In this document: piece after piece, positions 24,976 through 31,951 of the stretch
Layout: every line of letters starts with the position of its first letter
Position numbering within the stretch: the stretch's first letter is position 1
NCBI RefSeq assembly: GCF_040544555.1
Contig: NZ_JBEPKD010000012.1
Location: 1 to 64,000, forward strand
Direction of reading: 5' to 3'
Length of the DNA stretch: 64,000 nucleotides
From: Halalkalibacter oceani
Lineage (GTDB): Bacteria > Bacillota > Bacilli > Bacillales > Bacillaceae_D
Translations under genes and position numbers: made by a program
The notes under the pieces: generated by a model
The model's database searches: none
What the model saw: only the letters and a program-made list of their open reading frames with translations
What the model was told of the DNA's origin: nothing

Positions 24976-26022
24976 ATGCAAAAAATCCTTTATCTGATCA
25001 TTGCGATAACCGTTGGCGGGTTATGCGCGTTAGGGCAAGTTCCCGCAGGCTGGTTGCTGGGTTCTCTTGTCACGGGCCTTATCTGTGCCTTTTTTATAAA
25101 AAAATTATATTTTCCTGATAGTTTGTTTAAAGTGGCGCTTGCGATCATTGGCGCAACAATCGGCTTTAGAGTGATTCCCGAGCAGTTTATCACCTACCGC
25201 TCATTGTTGCTGCCTTTTGTTTTTGTGTTCCTGTTAACGATCACAGGGGGATTGCTGCTCGGTAAGTTCATGCAACGTTTTTCAAGCCTGCATCCGAACA
25301 CGGCTTTTTTTTGCTGTATGCCGGGTGGCGCTTCGGAAGTCATCGCGCTGAGCAAGGAGTATGGGGCTGACCAGCAGGTTGTGGCTGCGTTCCACACGAC
25401 GAGAATTACGGTGTTCGTTCTCTTTATACCACTCATTATCGGATTAAACGTACCGATTCCGGCGCAAAATGGTTCAGCTGGCGGGGTGATGATTGGTGAC
25501 GCGCTTCTTTCTTTCGTCTGTATCGGCGGAATCGGTCTTGTCACCCTGTTGCTCGGGAAGCGGATTCCGCTCCCGGGTTCGTCGCTGTTTCTGGCGATTG
25601 CGCTCGGGTTTGTCTTTCATCAATGGGTCGTGCCGACGCTTGAGATTCCCAGCTTTGTTTCCGGCATTGCCCAAGGGCTGATGGGGGCGATTATCGGAAT
25701 CCGGTTTGATAAGGAAACGCTTTTGGAGTTGAAAGAAATTGGCGGTGTCAGTTTAATGACGCTGGCGCTTTATTTTGTAATGAGCTTTGGGCTGGCGGGG
25801 CTGTTTTACTTACTGACGCCGCTTGAGTTCTTCACCAGCCTTTTGAGTGTCGTGCCGGCCGGTGCTGCTGAAATGGCTTCGACCGCGACGGCGCTCCATG
25901 TTGAGCCGATGATGGTTGCCACCTTGCAAATGATGAGGGTATTAACGCTGTTTGCGGCGTTGCCGTTTTTAATTAAATGGTTTTCAAAGCCGGTCAACGA
26001 AAGAAAGAAAGTGCGGGTTTAA
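24976..26022 (+). CDS. AbrB-family membrane protein (putative transporter)
   Basis: This 348-residue protein has ten or so hydrophobic segments arranged as two repeats, each with a G-x-PAGW/LLGS or GAAEMAS type turn (VPAGWLLGSLVTG; FFCCMPGGASEVIALSKEYGADQQ; LLSVVPAGAAEMASTATALHVEP). Such proteins are labelled AbrB duplication or, misleadingly, ammonia monooxygenase; they are membrane proteins of unknown transport function unrelated to the DNA-binding AbrB. Start ATG 24976 follows GGGAGG by eight bases; GTG at 24943 is an alternative. As last gene of the cluster, followed by a strong terminator, it might export a product or import a related acid; this is inference. Confidence 0.82.
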   Translation: MQKILYLIIAITVGGLCALGQVPAGWLLGSLVTGLICAFFIKKLYFPDSLFKVALAIIGATIGFRVIPEQFITYRSLLLPFVFVFLLTITGGLLLGKFMQRFSSLHPNTAFFCCMPGGASEVIALSKEYGADQQVVAAFHTTRITVFVLFIPLIIGLNVPIPAQNGSAGGVMIGDALLSFVCIGGIGLVTLLLGKRIPLPGSSLFLAIALGFVFHQWVVPTLEIPSFVSGIAQGLMGAIIGIRFDKETLLELKEIGGVSLMTLALYFVMSFGLAGLFYLLTPLEFFTSLLSVVPAGAAEMASTATALHVEPMMVATLQMMRVLTLFAALPFLIKWFSKPVNERKKVRV

Positions 26023-26043
26023 ACGGAATAAGCGGGAAAACAG

Positions 26044-26089
26044 ATCGCCTTAAAGGTTGAACATCCAGCCTTTAAGGCGATTATTTTTT
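26044..26089 (+). terminator. Terminator at the end of the TTT/AtuA/AbrB cluster
   Basis: ATCGCCTTAAAGG (26044-26056) pairs perfectly with CCTTTAAGGCGAT (26069-26081), followed by TATTTTTT. Confidence 0.92.
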
Positions 26090-26139
26090 GGGCTCAGTGA
26101 TCGGAAATCATTCCATCTTACATTGGAAATCAAAAAGCA

Positions 26140-26156
26140 TGTCAGCAAACCTGACA
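26140..26156 (+). promoter_or_regulatory. TnrA/GlnR box upstream of the ammonium transporter gene
   Basis: TGTCAGCAAACCTGACA fits the TGTNA-N7-TNACA consensus exactly. Its centre (about 26148) is 49 bases before the start point implied by the -10 at 26185, the distance at which TnrA activates B. subtilis nrgAB. A second near-match lies downstream. Confidence 0.85.
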
Positions 26157-26184
26157 AGGGTGTGGAATCAAAAAAGGAAGAACG

Positions 26185-26190
26185 TATAAT
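26185..26190 (+). promoter_or_regulatory. -10 element of the amt promoter
   Basis: TATAAT at 26185-26190 has only a poor -35 (GTGGAA at 26162-26167, 17-base spacing), as expected for a promoter depending on an activator bound upstream. Confidence 0.65.
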
Positions 26191-26205
26191 AAGAACTAAC
26201 AAGAG

Positions 26206-26230
26206 ATGTCAGCTTCCCTGACGCTGACAT
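26206..26230 (+). promoter_or_regulatory. Second TnrA/GlnR-like box, downstream of the amt transcription start
   Basis: TGTCA-GCTTCCC-TGACG (26207-26223) matches the TnrA/GlnR consensus with one mismatch and lies in a larger inverted repeat, ATGTCAGC (26206-26213) and GCTGACAT (26223-26230). Located about +18, it would favour repression, for example by a GlnR-type protein. Confidence 0.55.
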
Positions 26231-26260
26231 GTTCTATTAATGAGAGGAGAGAGATGAGAA

Positions 26261-27529
26261 ATGGATGCATTAGTACTTATGGATAATCTTTGGGTCATGG
26301 TTGCTGCAATTTTAGTTTTATTTATGCAAGGTGGATTTATTCTTTTGGAAGCAGGCTCAACAAGAATGAAAAATGCGGGTCATATCGCTGGTAAGACCAT
26401 TTTCACAGTCGGTATTGCTTCGCTCGTGTACTGGGCTGTCGGATGGGGCTTCGCCTATGGGGAAGGAAATTCGTTTATCGGGTTGTCTGATTTCTTCTTC
26501 GGCGATACTTCGACAGCAGAAGAAGGGTTAGTCGGTTCGGTTGACTTTTTCTTCCAGGTAATGTTTGCGGCGATCGCGTTAACGATTGCTTTCGGCGGTT
26601 TCGCAGAGCGGGCGAAGCTATCAGCTTATCTCGTCTTCGCTGTCTTATTCACTGCTTTTGTTTATCCGATTGTCGCTCACTGGATTTGGGGCGGAGGTTG
26701 GTTATCTGAGCTAGGAAAGCAAGACTTTGCCGGCTCAACGGTTGTTCACTTAACAGGTGCAATGGGGGCATTGGCGGCTACGATTCTATTAAAGCCGCGT
26801 TTAGGGAAATACAACAAAGATGGTTCAGTCAACGAAATTGCTGGGCACAACCAAGTGTACACGGCATTGGGTGTTTTGATTCTGTGGGTCGGTTGGTTCG
26901 GTTTTAACGCAGGTAGTACATTAGGAGTAGCAGATGCGTTCTTCGGATATGTAGCTCTAAATACGCAATTGGCCGCGGCGGCGGGTGCGGTTGCAGCGCT
27001 GTTCATTGCTTGGGCGATGACAGGAAAATCAGATGTCCCAACAATGTTAAATGGGGCTTTAGCAGGTCTTGTTGCGATCACAGCAAGTTGTGCGTTCGTT
27101 GCTCCGTGGGCAGCTGTTATCATCGGTATTATTGGTGGTCTCATCGTATTCTTCAGTATGAAATTCTTTGATAAAGCCCGGATTGATGATCCGATTTTCG
27201 CTTTATCGGTTCATGGTGTAGCCGGGGTCTGGGGAACGATTTCAACTGGTTTCTTTGCGACACCTGAGCTTGCCGAAATGAATGGTGGTAGTGCCGGCCT
27301 CTTCTATGGCGGAGGACTTGGCCAGTTAGGCGTTCAAACGTTAAGTGTTGTCGCTTGTGGAGCGTTCGCGTTTATCGCGTCTTACATCCTGTTGCTTGTA
27401 ACGAAAGCCCTAATTGGCGGCTTGCGTGTAACAGAAGAAGAGGAAATTGTCGGTCTTGACTTAAGTGAGCATGGCAGCTACGGTTATCCTGAAAGCATGC
27501 AAGGTCAAAATAAAAGCACAGGAGCGTAA
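26261..27529 (+). CDS. amt: Ammonium transporter (Amt/NrgA family)
   Basis: This 422-residue channel has eleven expected membrane segments and the pore twin histidines His163 (STVVHLTGAMGA) and His318 (LSVHGVAGVWGT), with the FMQGGFILLEAGSTRMKN first-segment signature. It moves ammonium/ammonia into the cell when nitrogen is scarce. An exact TnrA/GlnR box and activator-dependent promoter lie upstream, fitting nitrogen control. In B. subtilis the next gene is the PII protein NrgB (GlnK); here a GlnD-like nucleotidyltransferase gene follows after two bases instead, and no PII gene is visible in the window. Confidence 0.95.
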   Translation: MDALVLMDNLWVMVAAILVLFMQGGFILLEAGSTRMKNAGHIAGKTIFTVGIASLVYWAVGWGFAYGEGNSFIGLSDFFFGDTSTAEEGLVGSVDFFFQVMFAAIALTIAFGGFAERAKLSAYLVFAVLFTAFVYPIVAHWIWGGGWLSELGKQDFAGSTVVHLTGAMGALAATILLKPRLGKYNKDGSVNEIAGHNQVYTALGVLILWVGWFGFNAGSTLGVADAFFGYVALNTQLAAAAGAVAALFIAWAMTGKSDVPTMLNGALAGLVAITASCAFVAPWAAVIIGIIGGLIVFFSMKFFDKARIDDPIFALSVHGVAGVWGTISTGFFATPELAEMNGGSAGLFYGGGLGQLGVQTLSVVACGAFAFIASYILLLVTKALIGGLRVTEEEEIVGLDLSEHGSYGYPESMQGQNKSTGA

Positions 27530-27531
27530 GC

Positions 27532-28551
27532 ATGTCAGAGGCCAAGGTTTATCCGATGAAGCAAAATGAAGAATGGGATGAATGTAAACAGCAGCTGTAT
27601 CAGGAACGTCTTCGTAAGATTCATCAGCAGGAGCATACCTCGACCTCACTTCAACAGAGTCACGAAGAGATAATTGGCAAAGCGGTCAGTCTCGCTTTAA
27701 ATAGGACTGAAAGTGAGTGGGGCAGGCCTCCTGCTCACTTTGCTTTCTTTTTAATGGGAAGTGGAGGCAGACTGGAGCAATCTTTTTGGAGCGATCAGGA
27801 TCATGGTATTGTGTTTGAAAGCGAAAATGAAGAGGACCAGAAGTATTTCCTCCATTTAGGAAACGAAATTGTCGATGTGTTGGCCGCGGTTGGCTATGAG
27901 CGATGTGACGGTAAAGTGATGGCGTCGCATCCGCGCTGGTGCCGCTCGTATTCAAGCTGGGAAGCCCAGCTCAAGCATTGGCTGAGCGAGGATAAATGGG
28001 AAACGCTGCGGCATACGCTGACATTTGTTGATGCTCGTCCGATGCAGGGGGAAGACAGGCTGGTCAAGGATTTAAAGTCGTTTCTTTTTCAGGAAGTGAA
28101 GAAGCATCCCGGCTATTTGCCGCGGCTGACCGAAAATACAGGGAAGCTGCGGAAAGGGGTCGGGCTGTTCAATCAATTGCTCGTTGAGACAAAAGGGGAG
28201 CATATCGGTAAATTTGATTTGAAGCAGATTGTCCTGTTCCCTTATGTCAATGCGCTCAGACTTCTGGCGATTGAAGAGGAAATCTTCGCTGCTTCGACGC
28301 TTGGGCGATTTGAAGAGCTTTCTCCGGCATTTGCTTCCGTTAAGGAGCTGAAGCCTTCTTTTGAGAAATTATTGGAAAAAAGACTACAATGGCAAAAGAC
28401 GACAGAGCGGTATGGGGACATCCATCACCTTTCCCTCCATGAGCTTAACGATGAAGATAAACAACTGTTGAAAAGCTGGGTAAAGGAAGGTCATCAGCTG
28501 TACCGGGAAATTGAAAAACGCTATAAAAAGGGTGGATCAACATGGTCATGA
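27532..28551 (+). CDS. GlnD-like nucleotidyltransferase domain protein (DUF294 type)
   Basis: This 339-residue soluble protein has a helical N-terminus, a nucleotidyltransferase domain with motif GSGGR (76-80) followed by SDQDHG (Asp88 and Asp90 as likely metal ligands), and a helical C-terminal region of the kind called the DUF294 substrate-binding domain. GlnD-type enzymes uridylylate PII proteins; the target of this subgroup is unknown. In proteobacteria related proteins with CBS domains sit with an exonuclease beside the acetate permease ActP. Here the CBS domains are absent and the partner is Amt, two bases upstream. It may regulate ammonium uptake in place of GlnK, which is inference. 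The exonuclease start overlaps its end by ten bases. Confidence 0.85.
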   Translation: MSEAKVYPMKQNEEWDECKQQLYQERLRKIHQQEHTSTSLQQSHEEIIGKAVSLALNRTESEWGRPPAHFAFFLMGSGGRLEQSFWSDQDHGIVFESENEEDQKYFLHLGNEIVDVLAAVGYERCDGKVMASHPRWCRSYSSWEAQLKHWLSEDKWETLRHTLTFVDARPMQGEDRLVKDLKSFLFQEVKKHPGYLPRLTENTGKLRKGVGLFNQLLVETKGEHIGKFDLKQIVLFPYVNALRLLAIEEEIFAASTLGRFEELSPAFASVKELKPSFEKLLEKRLQWQKTTERYGDIHHLSLHELNDEDKQLLKSWVKEGHQLYREIEKRYKKGGSTWS

Positions 28552-29294
28552 ATTCCATGGTACAACTGGTGAAGCAGCTATCAGGAAAGCTGAGTCCTTC
28601 CATTTATACGTCGATGCAGCAGCAGTCGGCAGCGGCGCGCCTTTCCCATTTGCGTCAAATACAGCGGGAGCTGAAGCAGGAAGATGTATTGGATAAGAGT
28701 TTGGCAGAGCTGCCTTTTGTCGTTTTTGATTTGGAAACGAGCGGTTTCTACCCTGACAAAGGAGACTGTATTCTATCCATTGGCGCTGTGAAAATGAAGG
28801 GGAGCGACATTTTAACGGAGGAAACGTTTTACTCAACGATCCAGTGTAAAAAGGAGCCGTCGGATGAGGTGCTTGAGCTGACGGGCCTTACACGGGATGA
28901 ACTGGCCGCTTCTCCACCCTTGGCTGAAGTACTGACAGATTTTTATCAATTTACGGGGCACGCGACCTTAGTCGCTCATCATGCAAGTCATGAAAAAAGT
29001 TTTATGTCTCATGCAACATGGCAAACTTTACGAACAACCTTTCAGCACCGTATCATCGATACGTCCTTTTTAACCAAAGTGGTAGTACCGACAAAAAAGC
29101 TTGTTACGTTAGATGAATGTTGTGAGTATTTCAATATTCCAGTTCAGAAGAGGCACCATGCTAAGGAAGACGCTCTGATGACAGCAAGACTTTGGCAGGA
29201 AAATATACACTTAGCGAGGGAAGCTGGCTTTGACACGTTGCGGGACGTCTACACTTTTTTAGCAAAAGGTCGTACAGGAGAAACGTCTAGATAA
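28542..29294 (+). CDS. DnaQ-like DEDDh 3'-5' exonuclease
   Basis: This 250-residue protein has a 55-residue helical N-terminus and an exonuclease domain. ExoI is FDLETSG (Asp63, Glu65) and ExoIII is HHAKEDALMTARLW with the His and Asp of DEDDh enzymes. In ExoII the usual Asp is replaced: the segment reads VAHHASHEKSFM, with Glu where most DnaQ-like proteins have Asp. It resembles the exonucleases encoded beside DUF294 proteins. Substrate unknown; a nucleotide-signal hydrolase is as plausible as a DNA nuclease. The ATG at 28542 lies inside the end of the nucleotidyltransferase gene, so the two are translationally coupled. Confidence 0.86.
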   Translation: MVMNSMVQLVKQLSGKLSPSIYTSMQQQSAAARLSHLRQIQRELKQEDVLDKSLAELPFVVFDLETSGFYPDKGDCILSIGAVKMKGSDILTEETFYSTIQCKKEPSDEVLELTGLTRDELAASPPLAEVLTDFYQFTGHATLVAHHASHEKSFMSHATWQTLRTTFQHRIIDTSFLTKVVVPTKKLVTLDECCEYFNIPVQKRHHAKEDALMTARLWQENIHLAREAGFDTLRDVYTFLAKGRTGETSR

Positions 29295-29325
29295 AGAATA
29301 GGTGAATGAAGGAGGAGGGGAGGGA

Positions 29326-29586
29326 GTGAAACCCGATATTCCACGTGAGCAGGCTTGCTTTCCAATTCGAGTTGTAATGGAAATGACAAATCTGTCTGCA
29401 CGACAAATTCGTTATTATGAGGAACAAGGTTTAGTGAAGCCCTCACGCAATGAAGGAAACCAGCGAATGTTTTCGATTGAAGATATCGAGCAGTTTCGCG
29501 AAATTAAACGATTTATTGAACAAGGGGTGAATATCGCGGGGATTAAAGCGATTTTCGCTGCAAAGGAACAGGACAAACGAGACTGA
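29326..29586 (+). CDS. Short GlnR-like MerR-family regulator
   Basis: This 86-residue protein is essentially only the MerR-type winged helix: FPIRVVMEMTNLSARQIRYYEEQGLVKPSRNEGNQRMFS and EIKRFIEQGVNIAGIKAIF (given in parts) match GlnR, and TnrA less well. GlnR of B. subtilis has 135 residues, with a C-terminal tail that auto-inhibits and is relieved by feedback-inhibited glutamine synthetase; this protein stops right after the dimerisation helix, so glutamine-synthetase sensing by that route looks impossible. I chose GTG at 29326, preceded by GGAGGAGGGGAGG; GTG 29302 is an alternative. Closing the amt block, it probably acts on the TnrA/GlnR boxes upstream of amt. Confidence 0.82.
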   Translation: MKPDIPREQACFPIRVVMEMTNLSARQIRYYEEQGLVKPSRNEGNQRMFSIEDIEQFREIKRFIEQGVNIAGIKAIFAAKEQDKRD

Positions 29587-29617
29587 TCACTTGAAAAAGG
29601 TGGTTGGTCTCTTTTTT
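29581..29617 (+). terminator. Terminator of the amt operon, overlapping the GlnR-like stop codon
   Basis: GACTGATCACT (29581-29591) pairs, with G-U wobbles, to GGTGGTTGGTC (29599-29609), followed by TCTTTTTT. The stem includes the TGA stop. Confidence 0.7.
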
Positions 29618-29764
29618 AAGGTTAGAACGGATGAACGTGTGGGAGTGATGCGGGAAGGTGCCGGCTCCGCCATGCTCTAAATAAAAGCGCTACAGGTGGC
29701 TTTTCTCTTATAGGCTTCTCTTTCTGCCTATGCTAAGATGATATCAAGAAAGCGAGGGAGTTGA

Positions 29765-30034
29765 ATGAACATACCTGCACAGAAAATTATTCACCATATA
29801 GACGTGCAAGTTGCGGCGCTGAAAAAGGCGGCGGCTGCCGGCGAGGCGGTCCGGGTAAGCGAATGTGCCACGGCGATCGAGGCGTATTGCCAGTTGCTGA
29901 AAGGGGCAGAGAAGCAAGAGCAAGCTGCCTCTGTCAACCAGCCGACCGTCACCCCTAAGCCGTTAAGCTTTGTCCAGCCGACACTCCATGAAAAAGAGGA
30001 AGATAAGGACAAGGGGAGCTTGTTGGATTTTTAG
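29765..30034 (+). CDS. ywdI: YwdI family protein
   Basis: This 89-residue protein of unknown function has an N-terminal helical half (IPAQKIIHHIDVQVAALKKAA), a Pro/Gln-rich middle and the short acidic C-terminus GSLLDF that recalls B. subtilis YwdI. Its place between ung and ywdK agrees with that assignment. The ATG follows GCGAGGGAG. No domain suggests a biochemical role. Confidence 0.75.
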   Translation: MNIPAQKIIHHIDVQVAALKKAAAAGEAVRVSECATAIEAYCQLLKGAEKQEQAASVNQPTVTPKPLSFVQPTLHEKEEDKDKGSLLDF

Positions 30035-30158
30035 CGTTTAGAAAGTTTAAGGCAGCCGCAATGGCTCTGCACGCTGCCCATCTGACAGGAGAAGCCCATT
30101 CCTGTCAAATTCCAAAACCTTGCAGCGGCTCCGCACATTGCTACTAACAACGGCGACA

Positions 30159-30779
30159 TTAGTCGCTGTTATTAGTCCATTCGACGAGGACGGCGTTGTG
30201 GAGTGATTCGTCGTCGTCGACGTAGTTTGGCAGCACTTGAAGCGGCGTCAACCCTTGCTTGAGCATGAACGTGAGGACGAGATCCTTGATTTCCTGTCGT
30301 TCGACCGCCTTTACATATTCGTCCGGCGAGAGCGTGCCGGCATATTTATGATAATCGGGAATGCGGCAGCCGGCGAGAAAACGGGCGAGGCCGCGCTCAC
30401 GTACAAGCTGTTTGCGGGCTTCATAGAGCGCTTTGGCGACACCTTTGCCGCGAAAGCTCGGGCGGACGCACACATCGATTCCGTATAAGCTGTCCCCGTC
30501 AGGCTCGTGACTCGCCCGAATGTAGCCATTATCGGCGATCTCGGCCCACGTGTGGGGCTTTCCGTTATACGTTGTCAGAAGCGAGGTTGCTGAGCCAACG
30601 ACAGTACCATCTATTTCCGCTAATAGGGCGCCGGCGGGGAAAGTGTCGACGTGGGCCTGAATCTGTTCAGGAGACCACCAAAGCTCCGGCGGGAAGGGCG
30701 GCGGAAAAGCTTCCTTCTGCAAATCCAATAACTGCGGGTAATCCTCGATTGTGTAACGTCTGATTGTAATAGAAGACAA
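30159..30779 (-). CDS. GNAT-family N-acetyltransferase
   Basis: This 206-residue protein has the GNAT fold: beta strands with LLAEIDGTVVGSATSL, then the acetyl-CoA pyrophosphate-binding loop VRPSFRGKGVAKALYEARKQL (R-x-x-G-x-G/A pattern RGKGVA). The C-terminal region is longer than a minimal GNAT and includes AGTLSPDEYVKAVERQEI. The acceptor is unknown. It is transcribed against ywdI and ywdK and is not part of the recalled backbone order. ATG at 30779 follows an AAAGGAGTGACT element. Confidence 0.88.
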   Translation of the reverse strand: MSSITIRRYTIEDYPQLLDLQKEAFPPPFPPELWWSPEQIQAHVDTFPAGALLAEIDGTVVGSATSLLTTYNGKPHTWAEIADNGYIRASHEPDGDSLYGIDVCVRPSFRGKGVAKALYEARKQLVRERGLARFLAGCRIPDYHKYAGTLSPDEYVKAVERQEIKDLVLTFMLKQGLTPLQVLPNYVDDDESLHNAVLVEWTNNSD

Positions 30780-30922
30780 GATCAGTCACTCCTTTGTGTC
30801 GACGGCTATTGTCCTTATTTTAGCGTAACGTCGCAAAGGAGTCTATTGGCGATCCTTTGACGTCTGTAGCAATATTCGCTATTGTATTCATAGAAGAAAC
30901 GACAGGAATAGGAGTTGTCAGT

Positions 30923-31297
30923 ATGGCGAAAATCTTTCTTTTACTAGGTAGTCTTTTGATGGCATTGGCGGTAGTGATCGGGGCATTTGGCGCTCATGGT
31001 CTCGAAGGCCGTTTGTCAGAGCGGATGATGAAAAATTACCAAACAGGAGTCCAGTATCATATGATCCACGGGATCGGTCTCCTGCTCGTCGGTTTGGTGG
31101 CAATCAAGCTGGCGTCTTCTTCTTTACTCACCGGAGCCGGCTGGAGCTTTGTCGTCGGGATTGTCCTCTTTTCAGGAAGCTTGTATGCGATGGCATTAAC
31201 CGGTGTAACAAAGCTGGGCGCCATCACGCCAATCGGTGGACTTGCTTTTATCATCGGCTGGATTTTGCTGGGGATCGCAGTCGTTCGCGGCTTGTAG
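30923..31297 (+). CDS. ywdK: DUF423 membrane protein YwdK
   Basis: This 124-residue protein has four hydrophobic segments and the DUF423 signature AVVIGAFGAHGLEGRLSERMMKNYQTGVQYHMIHGIGLLLVG (in pieces: GAFGAHGL, YQTGVQYHMIHG), with SGSLYAMALTGVTKLGAITPIGG at the C-terminal half. Function is unknown. It keeps the backbone order ywdI-ywdK-gerQ. ATG at 30923 follows AGGAG by nine bases; an upstream in-frame start at 30857 adds a non-conserved hydrophobic stretch. Confidence 0.9.
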   Translation: MAKIFLLLGSLLMALAVVIGAFGAHGLEGRLSERMMKNYQTGVQYHMIHGIGLLLVGLVAIKLASSSLLTGAGWSFVVGIVLFSGSLYAMALTGVTKLGAITPIGGLAFIIGWILLGIAVVRGL

Positions 31298-31341
31298 AGG
31301 ATTGTGGGAAAGGCGAAGCATTGAAGGAGCTGTTACAAAAC

Positions 31342-31387
31342 GGCTGGGCGAAAGGTTGTTTGTCCCTTTCGCCCAGCCTTTAGTTTT
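31342..31387. terminator. Terminator between convergent ywdK and gerQ
   Basis: GGCTGGGCGAAAGG (31342-31355) pairs perfectly with CCTTTCGCCCAGCC (31365-31378), followed by TTTAGTTTT on the plus strand. Member of the look-alike hairpin family described in the findings. Confidence 0.88.
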
Positions 31388-31426
31388 GTCCCGCCCCCGG
31401 TTAGCAAACGAAGCGATTGCCAATCT

Positions 31427-31921
31427 TTATGGCCGCGGTGAATACTGTGTAAGCGGCGTTTGCCCGCCGTAAGGGTATTCATAGTCAATTGGGTCTTCAA
31501 ATGTCACATAGTCCAACGTGACCATCAACAGCAAATAATGCATCCCTGTCTCCGGGTCACCGACGATAATGTGGTCGCGGCCGGCTTCCTCGATTCTTCC
31601 TCTGAAAATTTTCGCATTCCATTGGTCATTGTTTTCATAGGTCATATAAAAAGTCGCCATTTTCCCCCGGTTGAGCCGGAGAATATTTTCAATAAAGGAT
31701 TGTTCCAGTGGCAGCAACCCTCCCTGATTCTGGGCAGCCTGCTGCTGCTGGACAAAGCCTGGAACCTGATAATTTTGCGCAGAAAAATAAGGCATCTGGC
31801 CTTGAGCCTGGGTCTGTGGCTGCGGCTGCATCGGCTGTGCATATCCTTGCTGCTGCGCATAGCCGTAGTTTTCGAAGCCTTGTGTCGCCTGATTCCATTG
31901 CTGGTTAGGTTGTTGACTCAT
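31427..31921 (-). CDS. gerQ: Spore coat/germination protein GerQ
   Basis: This 164-residue spore protein has a Gln-, Tyr- and Pro-rich low-complexity N-terminal half and a conserved C-terminal domain (QSFIENILRLNRGKMATFYMTYENND, then GRIEEAGRDHIIVGDPETGMHYLLLMVTLDYVTFE). In B. subtilis GerQ sits in the coat, is cross-linked by transglutaminase Tgl, and is needed to place the cortex hydrolase CwlJ. The many Gln residues and the conserved lysine suit cross-linking. Start ATG at 31921 follows GAGGGGGCGAG; an ATG at 31948 lies upstream of this site. It lies 30 bases after cwlJ, so the two partner genes form an operon here, whereas B. subtilis keeps cwlJ elsewhere. Confidence 0.93.
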   Translation of the reverse strand: MSQQPNQQWNQATQGFENYGYAQQQGYAQPMQPQPQTQAQGQMPYFSAQNYQVPGFVQQQQAAQNQGGLLPLEQSFIENILRLNRGKMATFYMTYENNDQWNAKIFRGRIEEAGRDHIIVGDPETGMHYLLLMVTLDYVTFEDPIDYEYPYGGQTPLTQYSPRP

Positions 31922-31951
31922 ATTTCTCGCCCCCTCTTTTTTTATCAAGAT

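Noticed and set aside
24976..26022. Annotation as ammonia monooxygenase or as the AbrB DNA-binding regulator
   Set aside because: The protein is an all-membrane duplicated fold with no DNA-binding domain or monooxygenase residues; both names are inherited database labels.
29326..29586. Naming the short MerR protein TnrA
   Set aside because: The segments LSARQIRYYEEQGL and EQGVNIAGIK match GlnR better than TnrA, and the TnrA tail is also absent, so only GlnR-like is supported.
30857..30922. Longer N-terminus for YwdK from an in-frame start at 30857
   Set aside because: The extension is not typical of DUF423 proteins and the ATG at 30923 has its own AGGAG site.
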